Source of the DNA: Novosphingobium ovatum
GTDB taxonomy: Bacteria; Pseudomonadota; Alphaproteobacteria; Sphingomonadales; Sphingomonadaceae
Direction: 5' to 3'
Length of the DNA: 64,000 nt
NCBI RefSeq assembly: GCF_009909235.1
Contig: NZ_JAAAPO010000002.1
Span: 620,001 to 684,000, forward strand
Numbering within the stretch: the first letter of the stretch is position 1; every line of letters starts with the position of its first letter. Under the pieces are notes generated by a model. That model ran no database searches, was not told the origin of the DNA, and saw nothing but the letters and a program-made list of their open reading frames with translations. The translations under genes were made by a program, and so were the position numbers. Shown piece after piece: positions 52,523-62,596 of this stretch.

Positions 52523-53008
52523 TCAGTTGTTCACATAGGTGTCGAACTTGGCCATCAGGCTGGTCCACAGGTCCAGATTGTCGGTGAACAAAGCATCCGA
52601 AATGCCGCCATTGGTCAGCTGGATGTCCATTTCGACACGGGCCGCGCCATTGTCCGCGCGATAGGCCCGGCCAAAGCGGCGCTTGGCATTCCAGGTGTTC
52701 AACGCCTCAAAGCTGGCATTGCGGGCGCCTGGAAAACCGGCATAGAACTGGATGCTCTTGCAGGCGTTGCCGCTGTCGCAACCATAGAAAAAGATGATGA
52801 ACGTCTTGCCCGAAGACGCACTGGTGATCATCGGATCGCCGCCACTATCGCGCGAGAAATCAGCACGATAGCCAGCCCGCTGCAAGGCCGCCACCACCGA
52901 ATCGGGATTGGACGCGCGGATCTGTCCCGAGCTTTGCTGGGCAGAGGCGGCGGGCGAAAAAGCAACACTGGCCAGCACCGCAGCGGCACCGATAAACGAA
53001 CGCAGCAT
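52523..53008 (-). CDS. Exported YbjN-domain protein
   Basis: 161 residues with a signal peptide (MLRSFIGAAAVLASVAFSPA, cleaved near ASAQQ). The mature part has SVVAALQRAGYRADFSRDSGGDP, IIFFYGCDSGNACKSIQFYAGF, NTWNAKRRFGRAYRAD and MDIQLTNGGISDALFTDNLDLW (each shortened), the YbjN (sensory-regulator-like) domain, a type III secretion chaperone-like fold of unclear role. Cys-x4-Ala-Cys could form a disulfide. Divergent from purL. Confidence 0.85.
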   Translation of the reverse strand: MLRSFIGAAAVLASVAFSPAASAQQSSGQIRASNPDSVVAALQRAGYRADFSRDSGGDPMITSASSGKTFIIFFYGCDSGNACKSIQFYAGFPGARNASFEALNTWNAKRRFGRAYRADNGAARVEMDIQLTNGGISDALFTDNLDLWTSLMAKFDTYVNN

Positions 53009-53225
53009 AGAATATGTCCCCCAAGGTCTGCGATGGATGCAAACCGAATTAATGCAAAGCAAGTGGCGTGTCTTGCACGAATTACCTGCCACGGACCACC
53101 TGAACGCAAAATGATCGGAAACGACAGCATCGCGCCAGAGAAGCCTCCGTTCCGCACGACGCACAGCGCAAAAACGTGCCGCTTGGGTCTGGCAAAGGGC
53201 GCGCAAGGCAGCTAAAGGCGCGCGC

Positions 53226-55397
53226 ATGAGCGCTCAAACTTCACAGATCACCCCGGATGTCGTCGCTGCCCATGGGCTGAGCCCGGAGGAGTACGACACC
53301 GTTCTGAAAGCCCTTGGCCGTGAGCCCAACCTTGTGGAATTGGGCATTTTTTCGGTCATGTGGTCCGAACACTGCTCGTACAAGTCGAGCCGTCTGCACC
53401 TCAAGAAGCTGCCCACGCAGGCGCCTTGGGTGATCTGCGGCCCCGGCGAGAACGCGGGCGTGATCGACATTGGCGATGGTCAGGCCGCCATCTTCAAGAT
53501 GGAATCGCACAACCACCCCAGCTATATCGAGCCCTATCAGGGCGCCGCGACCGGCGTTGGCGGCATTCTGCGTGACGTGTTCACCATGGGCGCGCGGCCC
53601 GTGGCCAATATGAACGCGCTGCGTTTCGGCCGCCCCGACCACCCCAAGATGAAGCATCTGGTGCAGGGCGTTGTTGCCGGCATTGGCGGCTATGGCAATT
53701 GCGTGGGCGTGCCCACCGTTGGCGGCGAAACCAATTTCCACAAGGCCTATGACGGCAACATTCTGGTCAACGCGATGACCGTGGGTGTGGCCGAAACGGA
53801 CAAGATTTTCTATTGCGCGGCCACGGGTCTGGGCAATCCGATCGTCTATGTCGGGTCCAAGACCGGGCGCGATGGCATCCATGGCGCGACCATGGCCAGC
53901 GCCGATTTCGATGAAAAGTCTGAGGAAAAGCGCCCGACCGTGCAGGTTGGCGACCCCTTCACCGAAAAGCTGTTGATCGAGGCCTGCCTGGAACTGATGG
54001 CCACCGATGCCATCGTCGCCATTCAGGACATGGGCGCGGCCGGTCTGACGTCGTCCTCGGTCGAAATGGCCAGCAAGGGCGGCGCGGGCATCCGGCTGAA
54101 CATGAACAATGTGCCCTGCCGCGAAGAGGGCATGACGCCCTATGAAATGATGCTGAGCGAGAGCCAGGAGCGCATGCTGATGGTGCTTCAGCCGGGCAAG
54201 GAAGCCATGGCCGAAGCGATCTTCCGCAAGTGGGAGCTGGACTTTGCCATCATCGGTGAAGTGACCGACACCGGCCACATGGTGCTGGAATTCAACGGCG
54301 AAGTGGTTTGTGACATCCCGCTGGGTCCGCTGGCCGATGACGCGCCGCAGTATGACCGCCCCTATCTGGCGGCGGCAGACTATAAGGTGTGGGCCAATGT
54401 CCCCGCCCTGCCCGCCGTCCCCGAAAGCAGCGACATCGCGGGTGATCTGCTGACGCTGATCGCCTGCCCGGATCTGGCCTCGCGCAAGTGGATCTGGGAG
54501 CAGTACGATTCGCAGGTCGGCGGCGACACGCTGCAAAAGTCGGGTGGCGATGCGGCCGTTGTGCGCATCCACGGCACGGACAAGGCGCTGGCCATCAGCA
54601 CCGACTGTTCGCCCCGCTATTGCTATGCCGACCCGTATGAGGGCGGCAAGCAGGCCGTGGCCGAAACCTGGCGCAACATTTGCGCGGTGGGTGCCACGCC
54701 GTTGGCGATCACCAACTGCCTGAACTTTGCCAACCCGCAGCGCCCTGAAATCATGGCGCAAATCGTGGGCTGTTTGAACGGCATGGGCGATGCCTGCCGC
54801 GCGCTGGACTATCCCATCGTGTCGGGCAACGTGTCGCTGTATAACGAGTCCAAGGCCACGGGCGGCGGCAGCGCCATCCTGCCCACCCCCGCCATCGGCG
54901 GCGTGGGCCTGATGCTGGACCACCGCAAGAACGCCACCATCCGCTTCAAGGCGGAAGGCGAGGTGATCTGGCTGATCGGCGCCGAAGGTTCGCATCTGGG
55001 CCAGTCGGTGTACCTGCGCGAAATCCACGGGATCGAGGCGGGCGACGCCCCCACCGTCAATCTGGACGTTGAACTGCGCAATGGCGAAAGCGTGCGTCAG
55101 CTGATCAGCGATGGCGTGGCCACCGCCGTGCATGACATTTCGGACGGCGGTTTGGCTGTCGCGCTGGCCGAAATGGCGATGGCCTCGGGCCTTGGCGCCA
55201 AGCTGGACGTGACGCTGAACACCGCCCAGGCCTTTGGCGAGGACCAGTCGCGCTATGTCGTGACCACCGCCGCCGATGTCACGCTGGAAGGCGCGACCCG
55301 GCTTGGCACCGTGGGCGGGGCCGAGCTGCTGGGCGTGCCGGTGGCACAGCTGAAGGCTGCCAACGAGGCCTTCTTCAAGGAGTGGATGGAGGCGTAA
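53226..55397 (+). CDS. purL: Phosphoribosylformylglycinamidine synthase II
   Basis: ATP-dependent amidation step of purine synthesis, working with PurS and PurQ. 723 residues, the small PurL type: [46 protein letters not shown] (in parts), [34 protein letters not shown] and the second-half equivalents [10 protein letters not shown] and [23 protein letters not shown] box (53212-53217) directly precedes the ATG, so the message may be leaderless. Followed by a terminator and a two-hairpin repeat. Confidence 0.97.
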   Translation: MSAQTSQITPDVVAAHGLSPEEYDTVLKALGREPNLVELGIFSVMWSEHCSYKSSRLHLKKLPTQAPWVICGPGENAGVIDIGDGQAAIFKMESHNHPSYIEPYQGAATGVGGILRDVFTMGARPVANMNALRFGRPDHPKMKHLVQGVVAGIGGYGNCVGVPTVGGETNFHKAYDGNILVNAMTVGVAETDKIFYCAATGLGNPIVYVGSKTGRDGIHGATMASADFDEKSEEKRPTVQVGDPFTEKLLIEACLELMATDAIVAIQDMGAAGLTSSSVEMASKGGAGIRLNMNNVPCREEGMTPYEMMLSESQERMLMVLQPGKEAMAEAIFRKWELDFAIIGEVTDTGHMVLEFNGEVVCDIPLGPLADDAPQYDRPYLAAADYKVWANVPALPAVPESSDIAGDLLTLIACPDLASRKWIWEQYDSQVGGDTLQKSGGDAAVVRIHGTDKALAISTDCSPRYCYADPYEGGKQAVAETWRNICAVGATPLAITNCLNFANPQRPEIMAQIVGCLNGMGDACRALDYPIVSGNVSLYNESKATGGGSAILPTPAIGGVGLMLDHRKNATIRFKAEGEVIWLIGAEGSHLGQSVYLREIHGIEAGDAPTVNLDVELRNGESVRQLISDGVATAVHDISDGGLAVALAEMAMASGLGAKLDVTLNTAQAFGEDQSRYVVTTAADVTLEGATRLGTVGGAELLGVPVAQLKAANEAFFKEWMEA

Positions 55398-55424
55398 GCG
55401 CCCTTCATTCGGATGCATAAAAAG

Positions 55425-55460
55425 GCCGGGGGTGCGGGATGTCCGCGCCTCCGGTTTTTT
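55425..55460 (+). terminator. purL terminator
   Basis: Imperfect stem CCGGGGGTGCGG / CGCGCCTCCGG followed by TTTTTT (55455-55460). Confidence 0.7.
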
Positions 55461-55498
55461 CGTTTGGGGGGTGTTGTGCCTCTGGCGGGCGTCCTCAT

Positions 55499-55671
55499 GC
55501 CTCCGGCGGGCAAAGGGTGTTACACCCTTTGCAATCCCCGTAATGGGATCAGCCTCGCGCCAGATCGCCGCGCCGCAGGCTTTATAAGGCGGCTGCGCCG
55601 CGTGGCACCACGGTGGCCACATCTGCCCCACCGCCACCAATTATGGGGAGCGCGAGGGACGAGTCCCTCGC
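55499..55671 (+). repeat. Two-hairpin intergenic repeat, copy 2
   Basis: Starts GCCTCCGGCGGG. Hairpin 1 is GCAAAGGGTGT (55510-55520) / ACACCCTTTGC (55522-55532); hairpin 2 is GCGAGGGAC (55652-55660) / GTCCCTCGC (55663-55671) with loop GA. Shares GATCGCCGCGCCGCAGGC-like middle sequence with 40387-40554. It lies between purL and serB, again two converging 3' ends. Confidence 0.75.
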
Positions 55672-55685
55672 AACCATCCCTTTTC

Positions 55686-56561
55686 TTACCCCTGATACCA
55701 ATCCCCCTGCGGCACGCCCAACAGGCGCAGCACAGCGGTCAGGTCGCCCCGGTCCACCCAGCCATTGGCGGCTGCGCGGGCCTTGGGCTTGGCCATGAAG
55801 GCGATGCCATAGGACGAGACCTCGATCATCGGGATGTCGTTCGCGCCATCGCCCGTCGCCAGCGAAGTCGCCCCCTCACCCAGCGCGGCCAGTTCCTCCA
55901 GCAGCGTGGCTTTCTTGGTGTTGCTGTCGCAGATCGGCCCGGCCAAACCGCCCGTCAGCGCGCCATTTTCCACCGCCAGACGGTTGCCCACCACGCGCTG
56001 GAAGCCAAGACCCCGCGCCACCGGATCGGCAAACTGGTGAAAGCCGCCAGTGACCAGCACGGTACGGCTGCCCTTGGCCTTGAGCGTTTCGACCAGCACC
56101 TTGGCGCCGGGCATGGGGCGGATGCGTTCGTCCAGACACTGATCGATGGCGTCCGCCGACAGGCCCTTGAGCAGGCCCACACGCTCAACCAGCGCCTGCG
56201 CGAAATCCAGTTCGCCCTGCATGGCGCGTTCGGTGATCTCGGCGATCTGCGGCTTGATCCCGGCAAAGTCGGCCAGTTCGTCGATGCATTCCTGACCGAT
56301 CATCGTCGAATCCATGTCCGACACGAACACGCCGGGCACGCCCGGCTCATGGTCAGTGATCAGCGCGTCGGTCTGCCCCATCACCGCGTCGATCGCGCCC
56401 CGCATGGCGGCCACATCGGCATGGTCGGTGCGAAATTCGGCCAGATCGCTCTCGATCAACGCGCCAGTCGCGGCTATGCCGGTCTTGGCCAGTTCGGCCA
56501 CCACGGCTTCCACCTTTTCCGCCAGACCGGCGGCATCTGCAATCACGCGGGCAATGAGCAC
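55686..56561 (-). CDS. serB: Phosphoserine phosphatase SerB
   Basis: Last step of serine synthesis, dephosphorylating phosphoserine. About 291 residues from GTG 56561 (a GTG at 56564 is equally possible; AGGGGA lies 7 or 4 bases upstream). HAD motifs: D82-M-D-S-T86 in VFVSDMDSTMIGQECIDE, VLVTGGFHQFADPVARGLG, CDSNTKKATLLEEL and ATGDGANDIPMI. The N-terminal 70 residues are a regulatory-like domain with ATGALIES. The start codons of serB and miaA overlap head to head. Confidence 0.93.
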   Translation of the reverse strand: MLIARVIADAAGLAEKVEAVVAELAKTGIAATGALIESDLAEFRTDHADVAAMRGAIDAVMGQTDALITDHEPGVPGVFVSDMDSTMIGQECIDELADFAGIKPQIAEITERAMQGELDFAQALVERVGLLKGLSADAIDQCLDERIRPMPGAKVLVETLKAKGSRTVLVTGGFHQFADPVARGLGFQRVVGNRLAVENGALTGGLAGPICDSNTKKATLLEELAALGEGATSLATGDGANDIPMIEVSSYGIAFMAKPKARAAANGWVDRGDLTAVLRLLGVPQGDWYQG

Positions 56562-57525
56562 CACAAAATCCCCTGAACTATGCCATGCGCCACACGACGC
56601 GCGGCCATCGCTGGGCCTCATTGCAGGGCCGACCGCCAGCGGCAAGAGCGATTGTGCTGTCCGGTTGGCGCAAGCTGTGGAGGCGGCCGGGCGGCGGGCG
56701 GTGGTGATCAACGCCGACAGCGCGCAGGTCTATGCCGATCTGGGGGTGCTATCGGCCCGGCCCGATGCGGCGGAAATGGGCGGGATCGAGCATCGCCTGT
56801 ATGGCGCGTGGGATGGCGCGCAAACCTGTAGCGCCGCCGATTGGGCCGCCCGCGCCCGCGCTGAAATCGCCGATGTGCACGCCAGTGGCGGCATTCCCAT
56901 TCTGGTGGGCGGCACGGGGCTGTATATCCGCACGCTGCTGGACGGGATCGCTCCGGTGCCAGAGATTGCCCCCACAATCCGCGCCGCCGTGCGCGCCCTG
57001 CGGGTGGCCGATGCCTATGCCGCATTGGCGCGCGAGGACGCCGAGGCCGCCGCGCGATTGAACCCCAATGACACCACCCGCGTCGCCCGCGCGCTGGAGG
57101 TGGTGCGCTCGACCGGCGCGCCGATGGCGCATTGGCAGGCGCGGATGGAGGGCGGGATTGGCGATGCCGTCCGCGTGACCGCCCATATCCTGTTGCCTGA
57201 CCGGGCGTGGCTGTATGAGCGCTGCGACCGGCGCTTTGCCCTGATGCTGGAACGCGGCGCGCTGAACGAGGTAGCGGCGCTGATTGCCCGCGACCTGCCG
57301 CCCGACATGCCGGTGATGCGCGCCATTGGCGTGCCCGAACTGGCCGCCTATTTGCGGGGCGAATGCGGCTTGGACGAGGCCACCACGCGCGGCGCGCAGG
57401 CCACCCGCAACTATGCCAAGCGGCAATATACATGGATGCGCAATCAACCCCCGGCTGACTGGCCCCGGATCGCTCCAGAAGATTTCAATCTGAACGTCAG
57501 CGTTGAACGTTTATTACGCGGTTAG
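56554..57525 (+). CDS. miaA: tRNA dimethylallyltransferase MiaA
   Basis: Adds the prenyl group to A37 of tRNAs reading U-initial codons. From ATG 56554 it has 323 residues with an unusually long, unconserved lead MSTTKSPELCHAPHDARPS before the P-loop GPTASGKS (25-32). No other ATG, GTG or TTG lies between that ATG and the P-loop in frame. Further motifs: VINADSAQVYADLGVLSARP, PILVGGTGLYIRTLLDGI, LPDRAWLYERCDRRF and RNYAKRQYTWMRNQ. Its first 8 bases overlap the start of serB on the opposite strand. Confidence 0.94.
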   Translation: MSTTKSPELCHAPHDARPSLGLIAGPTASGKSDCAVRLAQAVEAAGRRAVVINADSAQVYADLGVLSARPDAAEMGGIEHRLYGAWDGAQTCSAADWAARARAEIADVHASGGIPILVGGTGLYIRTLLDGIAPVPEIAPTIRAAVRALRVADAYAALAREDAEAAARLNPNDTTRVARALEVVRSTGAPMAHWQARMEGGIGDAVRVTAHILLPDRAWLYERCDRRFALMLERGALNEVAALIARDLPPDMPVMRAIGVPELAAYLRGECGLDEATTRGAQATRNYAKRQYTWMRNQPPADWPRIAPEDFNLNVSVERLLRG

Positions 57526-57528
57526 CGG

Positions 57529-57557
57529 TTGACAGGTTATTTCCTGTCGCCTAGGGC
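57529..57557 (+). promoter_or_regulatory. Putative ilvB promoter
   Basis: Consensus TTGACA (57529-57534) just after the miaA stop, 17 nt, then TAGGGC (57552-57557). The leader to ilvB is about 100 nt and contains CCCATC (57561-57566) / GATGGG (57578-57583), a possible hairpin, and a 29-codon frame (57579-57668) whose stop overlaps the ilvB GTG. Confidence 0.45.
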
Positions 57558-57664
57558 ACGCCCATCCTAACGTCGGAGATGGGATTCGCAGGCGTGGGCG
57601 GCATATCGCGCCCCGCGCCCGGCCCCAATGCCCCGGCGGCCCATAATTTGCAAAGGAATACCCC

Positions 57665-59407
57665 GTGAGCCAAGAGCGCAGCGGTGCCAATATTCTGGTT
57701 GAAAGTCTGGCGCGTCAGGGCGTCGAATTCGTGTTCGGCTATCCGGGCGGCGCGGTGCTGCCGATCTATGACGCGCTGTTTGGCGATGAACGCATCCGCC
57801 ACATTTTGGTCCGCCACGAGGCGGGCGCGGCCCATGCCGCCGAAGGCTATGCCCGCTCCACCGGCAAGCCCGGCGTGGTGCTGGTGACGTCCGGCCCGGG
57901 CGCGACCAACGCGGTCACCGGCATTGCCGACGCGTTTCTGGACTCGATTCCCCTGGTGGTGATCACCGGGCAGGTCGGCACGCCGCTGATCGGCACTGAC
58001 GCCTTTCAGGAAGCCGACACGGTGGGCATCACCCGCCACTGCACCAAGCACAACTATCTGGTGAAGGACCCCTCGCAACTGGCGGCCATCATCGATGAGG
58101 CGTTTCAGGTGGCCACCACCGGCCGCCCCGGCCCGGTCGTGATCGACATCCCCAAGGACGTGCAGATCGCCACCGCGCCCTTTGGCGATGGCCCGGTGCA
58201 GCGCCGCAACCGTTACAGCCCGCGCATGGCCGGCACGGACAAGGAAATCGCCGCGGCGGTGGACCTGTTGGCCAATGCCAAGGCGCCGGTGTTCTATACC
58301 GGCGGCGGCGTGATCAATTCCGGCCCGCGCGCGTCGGAACTGCTGCGCCAGTTGCAGGCGATGACCGGCGCGCCTGTCACCAGCACGCTGATGGGTCTGG
58401 GCGCGTTCCCGGCCGACCATGCTGACTGGCTGGGCATGCTGGGCATGCATGGCACCTATGAAGCCAACTGGACGATGAATCAGGCCGACCTGATCGTTTG
58501 CGTTGGCGCGCGTTTTGACGACCGCGTGACTGGCCGTCTGGACGCCTTTGCCCCCAATTCGACCAAGATCCACATCGACATCGACCGCGCCAGCATCAAC
58601 AAGACGGTGGCCGTAGACCTGCCGATCGTGGGCGATTGCGCCACCGTGCTGGAGCAGATGATCACCGCGTGGGGCGACCGCAAGGCGCAGGATCTCTCGC
58701 CGTGGAAGGCGCGCATTGCCGAATGGCGCGAGAAGAAGAGCCTTGCCTATCCGCGTCAGGCGACCAGCATCGCGCCGCAATACGCGATCGAGCGTCTGTT
58801 TGAACTGACCCGCGCGGCTGATCCGATCATCGCGACCGAGGTGGGCCAGCACCAGATGTGGGCGGCGCAGTACTTCCACTTCTTTGGCCCGAACAAGTGG
58901 CTGACGAGCGGTGGTCTGGGCACCATGGGCTATGGCCTGCCCGCCGCCATCGGCGCGCAACTGGGCAATCCGGGCAAGCTGGTGGTGGACATCGCCGGTG
59001 AGGCCTCGATCCAGATGAACATTCAGGAGCTGGGCACCGCCAGCCAATACCGCCTGCCGGTCAAGGTGTTCATCCTGAACAACGAATGGATGGGCATGGT
59101 CCGCCAGTGGCAGGAACTGACCTATGAAAGCCGTTATTCGAACAGCTATTCCGACAGCCTGCCCGACTTTGTGCGCCTTGCCGAAGCCTATGGCTGGAAG
59201 GGCATCTGCATCGAGAGCGAGGCCGATCTGGACGCCGGCATTCAGGCGATGATCGACCATGACGGCCCGGTGATCGTCGACTGCCGCGTGACCAAGGAGG
59301 CCAACTGCTTCCCGATGATCCCGTCGGGGGCCGCCCACACCGACATGATCCTGAACGGCGACCGCTTTGCCGGTATCGTCGACGATGAAGCCCGGGCGCT
59401 GGTCTGA
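57665..59407 (+). CDS. ilvB: Acetolactate synthase large subunit
   Basis: ThDP-dependent first step of valine, leucine and isoleucine synthesis. 580 residues from GTG 57665 (AAAGGA upstream). Motifs: [18 protein letters not shown], the ThDP Glu in [47 protein letters not shown]-like [13 protein letters not shown], and the ThDP/Mg motif [17 protein letters not shown] (the usual GD-G...N; here GEAS). 20 nt before ilvN. Confidence 0.97.
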   Translation: MSQERSGANILVESLARQGVEFVFGYPGGAVLPIYDALFGDERIRHILVRHEAGAAHAAEGYARSTGKPGVVLVTSGPGATNAVTGIADAFLDSIPLVVITGQVGTPLIGTDAFQEADTVGITRHCTKHNYLVKDPSQLAAIIDEAFQVATTGRPGPVVIDIPKDVQIATAPFGDGPVQRRNRYSPRMAGTDKEIAAAVDLLANAKAPVFYTGGGVINSGPRASELLRQLQAMTGAPVTSTLMGLGAFPADHADWLGMLGMHGTYEANWTMNQADLIVCVGARFDDRVTGRLDAFAPNSTKIHIDIDRASINKTVAVDLPIVGDCATVLEQMITAWGDRKAQDLSPWKARIAEWREKKSLAYPRQATSIAPQYAIERLFELTRAADPIIATEVGQHQMWAAQYFHFFGPNKWLTSGGLGTMGYGLPAAIGAQLGNPGKLVVDIAGEASIQMNIQELGTASQYRLPVKVFILNNEWMGMVRQWQELTYESRYSNSYSDSLPDFVRLAEAYGWKGICIESEADLDAGIQAMIDHDGPVIVDCRVTKEANCFPMIPSGAAHTDMILNGDRFAGIVDDEARALV

Positions 59408-59427
59408 TCGGCGCGGCGCAAAGGAAT

Positions 59428-59952
59428 ATGCACATGATGAAGATCAAGCACGCCGCCGAGGAGCGGCACGTCCTGACGCTGATCGTCGACAACGAGGCGG
59501 GCATTCTGGCCAAGATCGCCGGGCTGTTCACCGCGCGCGGCTATAACATCGACAGCCTGACCGTGTCGGACGTGTCGGACAACCACGACACCAGCCGCAT
59601 CACCATCGTCACCCACGGCCCGCCCGCGATCATCGACCAGATCCGCGCGCAGCTGGACCGTCTGGTCCCGGTGCACAAGGTGATCGACCTGACCGAGGAA
59701 GGCCCCCATGTCGAGCGCGAACTGGCGCTGGTCAAGGTGGTGGGCAAGGGCGAGCACCGCGTCGAGGCGCTGCGTCTGGCCGATGTCTTCCGCGCCAAAC
59801 CCGTGGACACCACCACCGGCAGCTTCATCTTTGAACTGACCGGCGCGCCGGACAAGATCGACACCTTTGTCGGCCTGATGCGCGAGCTGGGTCTGGTCGA
59901 GGTGGCGCGCACCGGCATCGTGGGCATGACGCGCGGCACCGCCGCCGTCTGA
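59428..59952 (+). CDS. ilvN: Acetolactate synthase small (regulatory) subunit
   Basis: Regulatory subunit giving valine feedback control. 174 residues. The N-terminal ACT domain reads HVLTLIVDNEAGILAKIAGLF and RGYNIDSLTVSDVSD; the C-terminal half has GPHVERELALVKVVGKG and TGSFIFELTGAPDKID. AAAGGAAT precedes ATG 59428; ATG 59434 is an alternative. Between ilvB and ilvC. Confidence 0.96.
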   Translation: MHMMKIKHAAEERHVLTLIVDNEAGILAKIAGLFTARGYNIDSLTVSDVSDNHDTSRITIVTHGPPAIIDQIRAQLDRLVPVHKVIDLTEEGPHVERELALVKVVGKGEHRVEALRLADVFRAKPVDTTTGSFIFELTGAPDKIDTFVGLMRELGLVEVARTGIVGMTRGTAAV

Positions 59953-61176
<1,224 letters not shown>

Positions 61177-61201
61177 GCCATCCGGCAAGGTTTGCAAAAA
61201 G

Positions 61202-61235
61202 GCGCGTCATGGGGTTCCCATGGCGCGCTTTTTTT
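61202..61235 (+). terminator. ilvC terminator
   Basis: 12-bp stem (61202-61213 / 61217-61228) built from GCGCG-T-CATGGG and CCCATG-G-CGCGC with loop GTT and one wobble pair, then seven T. Confidence 0.9.
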
Positions 61236-61248
61236 GGTGTGAGGGCCC

Positions 61249-62379
61249 ATGGCCAAGGCACAACACATCCTGATCTGTTTCCACGATTTCAACCGGGGCG
61301 GCACCGAACGCATCGCCATCGCCATGGCGCGCCACTGGGTGGAGCGCGGGCGGCAGGTGACGATCCTGTGCGGCAGCGAGGGATCGAGCGAGGGCGAGAG
61401 CCTGCGCGCCACCGTCGATCCGCGCGTGGCAGTGGTGGAACTGACCCCGCCTTGCCCGCGCAGCCTGACATCGCGCCTGCGGCTGGGCCGGGCGATGGCA
61501 GGGGACGTGGCGCGGCTGGCGCCCGATATCGTGTTTCTGCCGGGCAATTTCCATCTGCCGCTGGCCCCTGCCCTGTCGCGCATTCCGGGCGGCCCGCCGG
61601 TGGTCAGCAAGATTTCCAATCCCGCCGTGCCCGATGGCATCGCGGGCGTTGCGGTGCGGGCGGTGTTTCGCCTTTTCCGCGCCTCTTTGGCCGGGATTGC
61701 GACGATGAACACCGGGTTGGAGCGCGATTTGCGCGCGATCCTGCCCGATGCGGCGATCCAGACCTTGTACGATCCGGTCTATGTCGCGCCCGATGCCCCG
61801 GCGCGGGTGGCCAATCCCGATGGGCTGCTGCGCGTGTTGTGGGCCGGGCGGTTTGAACCGCAAAAGGATGTGGGGCTGGCGCTGCGCACGATGGCCGCGC
61901 TGCATGCGCAAACGGGCGGGCGGGCGCGGCTGGTGATGCTGGGCGATGGGGTGGAACTGGACGCCGCGCGCCGTCAGATCGCCGCCATGGGGTTGGGCGA
62001 TGTCATCGCCACCCCCGGCTATGTCCCGGCGCTTGACCCATGGGTGGCGGCCAGCGACGTGTTCTTCGTCTCCTCCCGCTATGAAGGGGGCCCTGCGGTC
62101 GCGGTCGAGGCGATGGCGCGCGGGGTGCCGGTGGTCAGCACCGATTGTTCGCATTTCCTGCATGACATCATGACCACGCCCGAGGCCGGCCGCATTGTGC
62201 CGGGGCGCGATCCGGCCGCGCTGGCCGAGGCGTTGGTACAGGTGGCGGGTGCTGGCCTGCCCGCGCTCGACGCCTTTGCCCCGCTGATCGCGCATCTGGA
62301 ACCACACCATTGCGCCGATGCCTATCTGGCGTGGTTTGACGCGGTGGTGGCCGGCGCGCCGGGCCAAATCGCCGGATGA
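61249..62379 (+). CDS. Glycosyltransferase family 4 protein
   Basis: 376-residue GT-B fold enzyme. The acceptor half starts FHDFNRGGTERIAIAMARHW, and the donor half has VLWAGRFEPQKDVGLALRTM, VMLGDGVELD and the E-x7-E-like motif SSRYEGGPAVAVEAMARGVP with VVSTDC after it. Likely transfers a nucleotide-sugar-derived sugar to a surface polysaccharide or lipid acceptor. It stands alone between ilvC and leuA, so context does not help. ATG 61249, 14 nt after the ilvC terminator T-run. Confidence 0.9.
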   Translation: MAKAQHILICFHDFNRGGTERIAIAMARHWVERGRQVTILCGSEGSSEGESLRATVDPRVAVVELTPPCPRSLTSRLRLGRAMAGDVARLAPDIVFLPGNFHLPLAPALSRIPGGPPVVSKISNPAVPDGIAGVAVRAVFRLFRASLAGIATMNTGLERDLRAILPDAAIQTLYDPVYVAPDAPARVANPDGLLRVLWAGRFEPQKDVGLALRTMAALHAQTGGRARLVMLGDGVELDAARRQIAAMGLGDVIATPGYVPALDPWVAASDVFFVSSRYEGGPAVAVEAMARGVPVVSTDCSHFLHDIMTTPEAGRIVPGRDPAALAEALVQVAGAGLPALDAFAPLIAHLEPHHCADAYLAWFDAVVAGAPGQIAG

Positions 62380-62402
62380 ACGCGCGCCCTCGGGATTTAT
62401 GC

Positions 62403-62431
62403 TTGACCCGCCCCGGCCCTGCGCCCATAGG
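62403..62431 (+). promoter_or_regulatory. Putative leuA promoter
   Basis: TTGACC (62403-62408), 17 nt, CATAGG (62426-62431). Predicted start lies a few bases before the leader-peptide ATG at 62441. Confidence 0.45.
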
Positions 62432-62440
62432 CTATGCCCC

Positions 62441-62491
62441 ATGAGCCTTCAGCTGGACCTGACCCTGCGACTAATCCGCCCTTGGGCGTGA
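62441..62491 (+). CDS. leuL: leu leader peptide
   Basis: 16-residue frame MSLQLDLTLRLIRPWA with Leu at positions 3, 5, 7, 9 and 11, ending in TGA at 62489-62491. Five leucines in 16 residues directly before leuA, plus competing stems overlapping and following it, is the classic layout of an amino-acid attenuation leader: leucine starvation stalls the ribosome and changes RNA folding. No strong Shine-Dalgarno; the transcript start may be only a few bases upstream. Confidence 0.7.
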   Translation: MSLQLDLTLRLIRPWA

Positions 62492-62530
62492 AAGAGCGTG
62501 CCTGACGTGGGCGCGCACCGCGCCCAAGGG
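62477..62530 (+). promoter_or_regulatory. leuA attenuator region with alternative stems
   Basis: Segment A CCCTTGGGCG (62479-62488) can pair with D CGCCCAAGGG (62521-62530). Segment C GGGCGCG (62509-62515) pairs instead with CGCGCCC (62519-62525), which overlaps D. A can also fold on itself (CGCCC-TT-GGGCG). The two foldings exclude each other. No T-run follows at once (TTTT at 62543-62546 region), so the output may be termination further on or control of translation. Confidence 0.6.
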
Positions 62531-62596
62531 GTATCCTCGCATTTTGTCGCCATTGATCGGCCCTGTACCAGCGCCTGACTTTCCAGAGATAGCCAA

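Noticed and set aside
53241-55640. 799-codon minus-strand frame
   Set aside because: Shadow of purL, whose plus-strand translation carries all conserved motifs.
58975-59010. GEAS instead of the usual GDG-S ThDP motif in IlvB as a sign of inactivation
   Set aside because: IlvB variants with GEAS-type sequence at this point occur in alphaproteobacteria and the rest of the gene is intact, so inactivity is not supported.
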